A stretch of DNA of 6,832 nucleotides, taken from Pseudomonadota bacterium (GTDB lineage Bacteria > Pseudomonadota > Gammaproteobacteria > Steroidobacterales > Steroidobacteraceae). The position numbers were made by a program, and so were the translations under genes. Shown here piece after piece: positions 1 through 6,832 of the stretch. The stretch spans positions 1 through 6,832 of the forward strand of contig CANGMU010000128.1 of NCBI GenBank assembly GCA_947454665.1, given 5' to 3'. Position 1 is the first letter of the stretch. Each line of letters opens with the position of its first letter. The notes under the pieces are model-generated. The model made no database searches. It saw only the letters and a list, made by a program, of their open reading frames with translations, and was not told where the DNA came from.

Positions 1-1090
<1,090 letters not shown>

Positions 1091-1094
<4 letters not shown>

Positions 1095-2401
1095 GGCTTC
1101 TTCCTGCTGTCACTGTCCTGGGAACGTCTGCGGTCCATGGCCTCGCCGATCTGCTTTTCGAGGCCCCTCGGCGCGGGGGAATAATAGCGCCGGTCGGGCA
1201 TTTCATCCGGCAGGTAACGTTCGCCGGCCGCGTAAGCATCCGGCTCGTCGTGCGCGTATCGATAGCCCTCGCCATGGCCGAGCGACTTCATGAGCTTCGT
1301 GGGCGCGTTGCGGAAGCGCGCCGGCACGTCCAGCGTGCCGAAGGCCTGGACGTCGGCCTTCGCAGCGCCCCAGGCCGTGTAAACGGCGTTGCTCTTGGCC
1401 GCAACGGCCAGGAACACCACGGCGTTGGCAAGGGCCAACTCGCCTTCCGGACTGCCCTGGCGCTCATAGGCTTCCCAGGCGTCGTGCGCGAGGCTGATGC
1501 CACGGGGATCGGCAAGGCCGATGTCTTCGTAAGCCATCCGCAGGATCCGGCGCGCGAGGTAGTGCGGGTCGCAACCGCCATCCAGCATGCGGGCGAGCCA
1601 GTAGAGGGCCGCGTCCGGGTCACTGCCGCGCACGGCCTTGTGCAGCACCGAAATCTGGTCGTAGAACTGATCGCCACCCTTGTCGAAGCGACGCCTGCCG
1701 CCGGCAGCGACTTCCGCGACCTGCTCGCGACCGATGTGCAGCGCACCGTCCTGCTCCACCGCGAGATCCGCGAGGATCTCGAGCATATTGAGCGCCCGGC
1801 GCCCATCGCCATCCGCAGCCTGGGCGAGCAAGGCCAGCGTCGCGTCATCCATCACGATGCGGCGATCACCGAGGCCGCGCTCAGCGTCGTCGAGCGCCTG
1901 GCGCAACATCACGACAAGATCGGCCGTACCCAGGGACTTGAGCACGTACACGCGGGCGCGGGAGAGCAAGGCACTGACGACTTCGAAGGATGGGTTCTCG
2001 GTCGTCGCGCCGATGAAGGTCAGCGTGCCGTCCTCGACATAGGGCAGGAAGGTGTCCTGCTGTGCCTTGTTGAAACGATGCACCTCGTCGAGGAACAGCA
2101 CCGTGGCCCTGCCCTGTTCGCGCGCGAGCCTCGCCTGTTCCACCGCGGCGCGGATGTCCTTCACGCCGGCCATCACCGCAGACAGGGCGATGAACTGCGC
2201 CTCCACGCTGGCTGCGACAAGCCTCGCGAGCGTGGTCTTGCCCGTGCCCGGAGGGCCCCAGAACAGCATGGAATGCAGTCGTCCGGTTTCGATGGCCTGT
2301 CGCAGCGGCTTGCCGGGCGCAAGCACCTGCGGTTGGCCGACATATTCGGCCAGCGTCCGCGGTCGCATCCGGTCCGCGAGCGGCCGCATGGGCGCGTTCA
2401 T
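1091..2401 (-). CDS. rarA: Replication-associated recombination protein A (RarA/MgsA), AAA+ ATPase
   Basis: AAA+ ATPase related to clamp-loader subunits and eukaryotic WRNIP1. The family acts at stalled replication forks and binds SSB and DNA ends as a tetramer. The product is 436 residues (E. coli about 447). Visible: Walker A GPPGTGKTT (49-57), Walker B FLDEVHRF (103-110), sensor 1 GATTENPSFE (131-140), SRAR as arginine-finger candidate (147-150), and sensor 2 GDGRRALNMLE (198-208). The C-terminal tetramerisation domain has FYDQISVLHKAVRGSDPDAALYW (split across 246-268), NAPTKLMKSLGHGEGYRYAH (365-384) and AYAAGERYLP (389-398). I chose the ATG at 2401 because the protein begins MNAPMRPLADRMRPRTLAEY, the family opening. 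The frame is open further upstream, but that part is an out-of-frame reading of the vanZ-like gene. Its start overlaps the vanZ-like stop as ATGA and its stop overlaps serS as GTGA. No strong Shine-Dalgarno is visible, so coupling to the upstream gene is likely. Confidence 0.97.
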
Positions 2402-2808
2402 GGGTCGCGTTTCGTGAACAGGGATTCGACGAACAAGGCCCAGCGACCCAGCGGCGTCATCGCCAGCACCAGGCCAAGGAGCACACCAGCGCCATCGGCC
2501 AACAGGTCTTTGATGTCCGCTTCGCGCCCGAGCCCCATCAATCCTTGCGTGATCTCGATGCCACCGCCAAAGGCCACCAGGGCGAGCGCGAGGAACAGGA
2601 AGTCGCGCCGGGTCAACACGCCTGCGAACCAGAACGTGAGCACGAAGAACGCGATGCCATGCTCGACCTTGTCGGACAGCGAAAAGCCGATCTGCGGCAG
2701 GTCCCGCGCGGGCACCAGGCAGGACACCGTGATCGCCAGCGCGATCAGCATACCGACCGCGAACCACGCATGGCGGTAACGCAGCGAACGACGCAGTCCG
2801 AGGCTCAT
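2398..2808 (-). CDS. VanZ-like family small integral membrane protein
   Basis: The product is 136 residues, predicted to sit in the inner membrane. The family is named after VanZ of teicoplanin resistance, but most members, including this kind, have no known function, and a resistance role should not be assumed. Visible: a basic N-terminus (MSLGLRRSLRYRH), a first hydrophobic segment (about 15-32), the DKVEHGIAFF motif (47-55) opening a second (about 50-65), a third (about 69-84) running into GGGIEITQG (81-89), then GREADIKDLLADGAGVLLG (94-112) and a fourth segment to about 118. These correspond to the family's DKxxH, ExxQ and RxxDxxD elements. The Asn usually found before the last glycine-rich helix is Asp here (ADGAG). 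The ATG at 2808 lies 7 bases after the lolA stop, and its stop overlaps rarA as ATGA. An ATG further upstream would overlap lolA and is less likely. Family call fairly sure; function unknown. Confidence 0.8.
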   Translation of the reverse strand: MSLGLRRSLRYRHAWFAVGMLIALAITVSCLVPARDLPQIGFSLSDKVEHGIAFFVLTFWFAGVLTRRDFLFLALALVAFGGGIEITQGLMGLGREADIKDLLADGAGVLLGLVLAMTPLGRWALFVESLFTKRDP

Positions 2809-2815
2809 GGCGTGA

Positions 2816-3441
2816 TCACCGGAGCGGCGTGCCAATGACATCGGCACCCGCGGGCGGCGTGAATGACACCTGCGACGGATCGACGGGTCGGTTACGGTTT
2901 CCGGCAGCAAAGCGCAGCGTGACTTTCTGGCCCAGCTTGTCTTCGAGCAGCATGCGGCGCAGGTCGCTGCCTTCAAAACCAAACCGCGCCACGCGAAAAT
3001 CCGCGTCCTTCTGATGCGGCATGGCCTTCACCCAGTCGAGCCCCTCGCTGCGTCCGTCGGCGGACACTTCGAAAGCTTCTCGCACCGACGCGCTGCCCGA
3101 GAGCAGCATGGCCGGCGTCTGCGACAGGGCTGCGCCCTGCGGCTTCACGGTGACCTGCTCGAGGTCACGGTCGAGGAACCAGAGGTTGCGCCCATCGGCC
3201 ACCAGCAACTGACCTGACTGGGATTGATCCTGTGGCTTGAGCTCCCAGCGGAACTTGCCGGGCCGGACGATGACGAGGCTGCCCTCGCCTTTGGCAAGCG
3301 CCTTGCCGCGCGCATCGGTGACGGACTGGCTGAAGCTCGCAGACCAGGTTTCAAGCCCCGAGAGGAAACGATCCAGCGCAGTGTCCGCGGCCTGCGCCGC
3401 CTGGCAAAGGACCAGCAACGCGAGGCCAAAGGCTGCGCGCA

Positions 3442-3442
<1 letters not shown>
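2816..3442 (-). CDS. lolA: Outer-membrane lipoprotein carrier protein LolA
   Basis: Periplasmic chaperone that takes lipoproteins released by LolCDE at the inner membrane and passes them to LolB at the outer membrane. The product is 208 residues, the family size. Visible: a cleavable signal peptide MRAAFGLALLVLCQAAQA followed by AD (cleavage after residue 18), then mature-domain features typical of LolA: the amphipathic N-terminal region (ALDRFLSGLETWSASFSQSV), the GEGSLVIVRPGKFRWEL strand pair, an LLVADGRNLWFLDRDLEQVTV strand pair, the TPAMLLSG stretch and the C-terminal VDPSQVSFTPPAGADVI. The cysteine in the signal peptide is preceded by Leu-Val-Leu and does not make a lipobox, so LolA is soluble as expected. 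Start: an ATG at 3442 shares one base with the ftsK stop (TGATG); a GTG one codon earlier (3445) would overlap by four. Either works and changes only one residue. Confidence 0.95.
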
Positions 3443-5778
<2,336 letters not shown>

Positions 5779-5830
5779 ACCTCGGAATCTCTCTAATTTA
5801 TTGCTGCGGATCGAACTGAAGGAAGTATAC
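5779..5830. promoter_or_regulatory. Divergent ftsK/trxB intergenic region with candidate promoters
   Basis: This is the only gap between divergent genes in the window and is visibly more AT-rich (CTCTAATTTATTG) than its surroundings. For trxB, TTGCGC (5770-5775), a 16-base spacer and TCTAAT (5792-5797) form a plausible but weak sigma-70 promoter, predicting a leader of about 25-30 bases. For ftsK on the minus strand, TATACT (5829-5824) is a good -10 match, but no -35 is seen 16-18 bases upstream. If used, it would sit against the trxB start codon and start a transcript that only the TTG at 5778 (or later) could serve. I see no clear operator palindrome. That promoters lie here is likely from the layout; the exact boxes are tentative. 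Confidence 0.45.
5819..5823 (+). promoter_or_regulatory. Ribosome binding site of trxB
   Basis: AAGGA lies 7 bases before the trxB ATG at 5831. It is the clearest Shine-Dalgarno in the window and fixes this ATG over the in-frame ATG at 5738, which would add a leader unlike any TrxB. Confidence 0.8.
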
Positions 5831-6796
5831 ATGACGGGTTCCCGACACAGCCGGCTGATCATCCTGGGCTCAGGCCCTGCCGGCTATAGCGCGGCGGTCT
5901 ATGCCGCGCGTGCCAACCGCTCTCCCCTGCTCATCACGGGTGTGGAACAGGGTGGCCAGCTGATGACGACGACGGAAGTGGACAACTGGCCGGCCGACGT
6001 GGAAGGCGTGCAGGGCCCGGAACTGATGGACCGCATGCGGCGCCATGCCGAACGCTTCCAGACCGAGATCGTGGGTGACCATGTCCACACCGTGGACCTG
6101 GGCAAGCGCCCATTCACGCTGGTTGGTGATTCGGGCACTTACACCTGCGACGCCTTGATCATCGCCACCGGCGCCGCGGCCAAGTACCTCGGCCTTCCTT
6201 CCGAGGAAGCCATGAAGGGCAAGGGCGTTTCCGCCTGCGCAACCTGCGACGGGTTCTTCTTCCGCGGCCAGCGGGTCGCCGTGGTGGGCGGCGGCAACAC
6301 GGCCGTCGAAGAGGCGCTCTACCTGTCGAAGATCGCTGGCCATGTCACGCTGGTCCACCGCCGGGACAAGCTGCGCAGCGAGAAGATCCTTCAGGACCAC
6401 CTGTTCGAGCGTGAACGCGAAGGCAAGGTCAGCATCCTCTGGAACCAGGAAGTGCAGGAAGTGCTGGGCGACGCCAGTGGCGTCACCGGCCTTCGCCTTG
6501 CCTCGACGACCGGCGACGGCGCCACGCAGGACATCGCCGTGACGGGCGCCTTCATCGCGATCGGCCATTCGCCGAACACCGCGATCTTCAATGGACAGCT
6601 GGCCATGAAGAACGGTTATCTGGTCGTGAAGAGCGGCACCGACGGCAACGCCACCGCCACCAGCATCCCGGGTGTCTTTGCGGCGGGCGACGTGGCGGAT
6701 TCGGTCTATCGCCAGGCGATCACCTCGGCGGGCTCGGGTTGCATGGCCGCGCTCGACGCGGACCGCTTCCTCGAGACGCTGGACGCAGGACACTGA
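5831..6796 (+). CDS. trxB: Thioredoxin-disulfide reductase
   Basis: Cytoplasmic homodimeric flavoenzyme that uses NADPH to reduce thioredoxin. The product is 321 residues, the usual low-molecular-weight TrxB length. Visible: the FAD-binding GSGPAGYSAAVYAARA (13-28), the flavin-contact stretch GGQLMTTTEVDNWP (41-54), ATGAAAKYLGLPSE (112-125), the redox-active CATCD (Cys136 and Cys139), the NADPH-binding GGGNTAVEEALYL (153-165) with the NADP-phosphate HRRDKLRSE (177-185), IGHSPNT (244-250) and the second FAD motif GVFAAGDVAD (281-290), followed by RQAITSAGSGCMAA (294-307). No key residue is missing. These features separate it from ferredoxin-NADP reductases of the same fold, which lack CxxC. 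It is transcribed away from ftsK. In E. coli trxB also lies beside ftsK, but lrp sits between them; here there is none. Confidence 0.98.
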   Translation: MTGSRHSRLIILGSGPAGYSAAVYAARANRSPLLITGVEQGGQLMTTTEVDNWPADVEGVQGPELMDRMRRHAERFQTEIVGDHVHTVDLGKRPFTLVGDSGTYTCDALIIATGAAAKYLGLPSEEAMKGKGVSACATCDGFFFRGQRVAVVGGGNTAVEEALYLSKIAGHVTLVHRRDKLRSEKILQDHLFEREREGKVSILWNQEVQEVLGDASGVTGLRLASTTGDGATQDIAVTGAFIAIGHSPNTAIFNGQLAMKNGYLVVKSGTDGNATATSIPGVFAAGDVADSVYRQAITSAGSGCMAALDADRFLETLDAGH

Positions 6797-6810
6797 CGCA
6801 AGGCACCGCC

Positions 6811-6832
6811 GTGGCAATCCAGGCCCGTTGGC
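6811..6832 (+). CDS. Possible start of a further plus-strand gene, cut by window edge
   Basis: Fourteen bases after the trxB stop, a GTG is preceded by AAGG with a 7-base spacer and opens a frame reading M-A-I-Q-A-R-W to the edge. The spacing would suit co-transcription with trxB. Seven codons are too few to name a product or to be sure that it is translated; the signal could be chance in high-GC DNA. Confidence 0.22.

Noticed and set aside
2107..2114. GGGCAGGG (KOPS consensus) on the minus strand in rarA
   Set aside because: At this base composition a few matches are expected by chance in a window this size, so one copy is not evidence of function.
2402..2767. N-terminal extension of rarA making a 558-residue protein
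   Set aside because: The extension is the vanZ-like gene read in another frame. RarA homologues begin at the MNAPMRPLADRMRP position, which also forms the ATGA overlap.
1250..2779. 509-codon plus-strand open frame antisense to rarA and the vanZ-like gene
   Set aside because: It spans two well-supported minus-strand genes with family motifs and has no recognisable motif itself. Long shadows are expected at this GC content.
3398..3412. Cysteine in the LolA signal peptide as a possible lipobox
   Set aside because: The residue before the cysteine is Leu, not Gly, Ala or Ser, and an AQA cleavage site follows. LolA is a soluble periplasmic protein.
5779..5862. 806-residue FtsK starting at 5862 inside trxB
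   Set aside because: The start would lie about 30 bases inside trxB, and the added codons look non-coding.
5870..6817. 315-codon minus-strand open frame antisense to trxB
   Set aside because: trxB on the other strand has every catalytic and cofactor motif; this frame has none.
6797..6832. Terminator after trxB
   Set aside because: The few bases present show no convincing stem followed by a T run, and the region is cut by the window edge.

Overview
The window is a compact, high-GC stretch of chromosomal housekeeping genes from a proteobacterium, most likely a gammaproteobacterium of the Xanthomonadales/Nevskiales kind. The evidence is gene order: trxB diverging from ftsK, then lolA, rarA and serS, is the arrangement known from E. 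coli and Pseudomonas. The third-position G/C codon bias and the short-linker FtsK also fit. The exact genus cannot be read from the sequence.

Layout: positions 1 to 5778 form one minus-strand gene train, read right to left as ftsK (chromosome-segregation translocase), lolA (periplasmic lipoprotein carrier), a small VanZ-like membrane protein, rarA (AAA+ replication-fork maintenance ATPase) and serS (seryl-tRNA synthetase, cut by the left edge). Adjacent genes overlap by 1 to 4 bases, or are 7 bases apart at lolA/vanZ-like, so they are probably one operon with coupled translation. A 52-base, locally AT-rich gap (5779-5830) separates ftsK from trxB (thioredoxin reductase) on the plus strand and should hold the divergent promoters. 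About 36 bases after trxB remain, with a possible start of another plus-strand gene.

The genes do not form one pathway. They cover late cell division and chromosome resolution (FtsK), outer-membrane lipoprotein sorting (LolA), rescue of stalled forks (RarA), translation (SerRS) and cytoplasmic thiol redox (TrxB). Conservation of the order probably reflects shared expression of essential or growth-linked functions.

I see no mobile element, CRISPR array, RNA gene, phage gene or defence cassette, and no evidence for an undescribed system. The least ordinary points are the VanZ-like gene between lolA and rarA, the absence of lrp between trxB and ftsK, and the unclear, probably non-ATG, start of ftsK.
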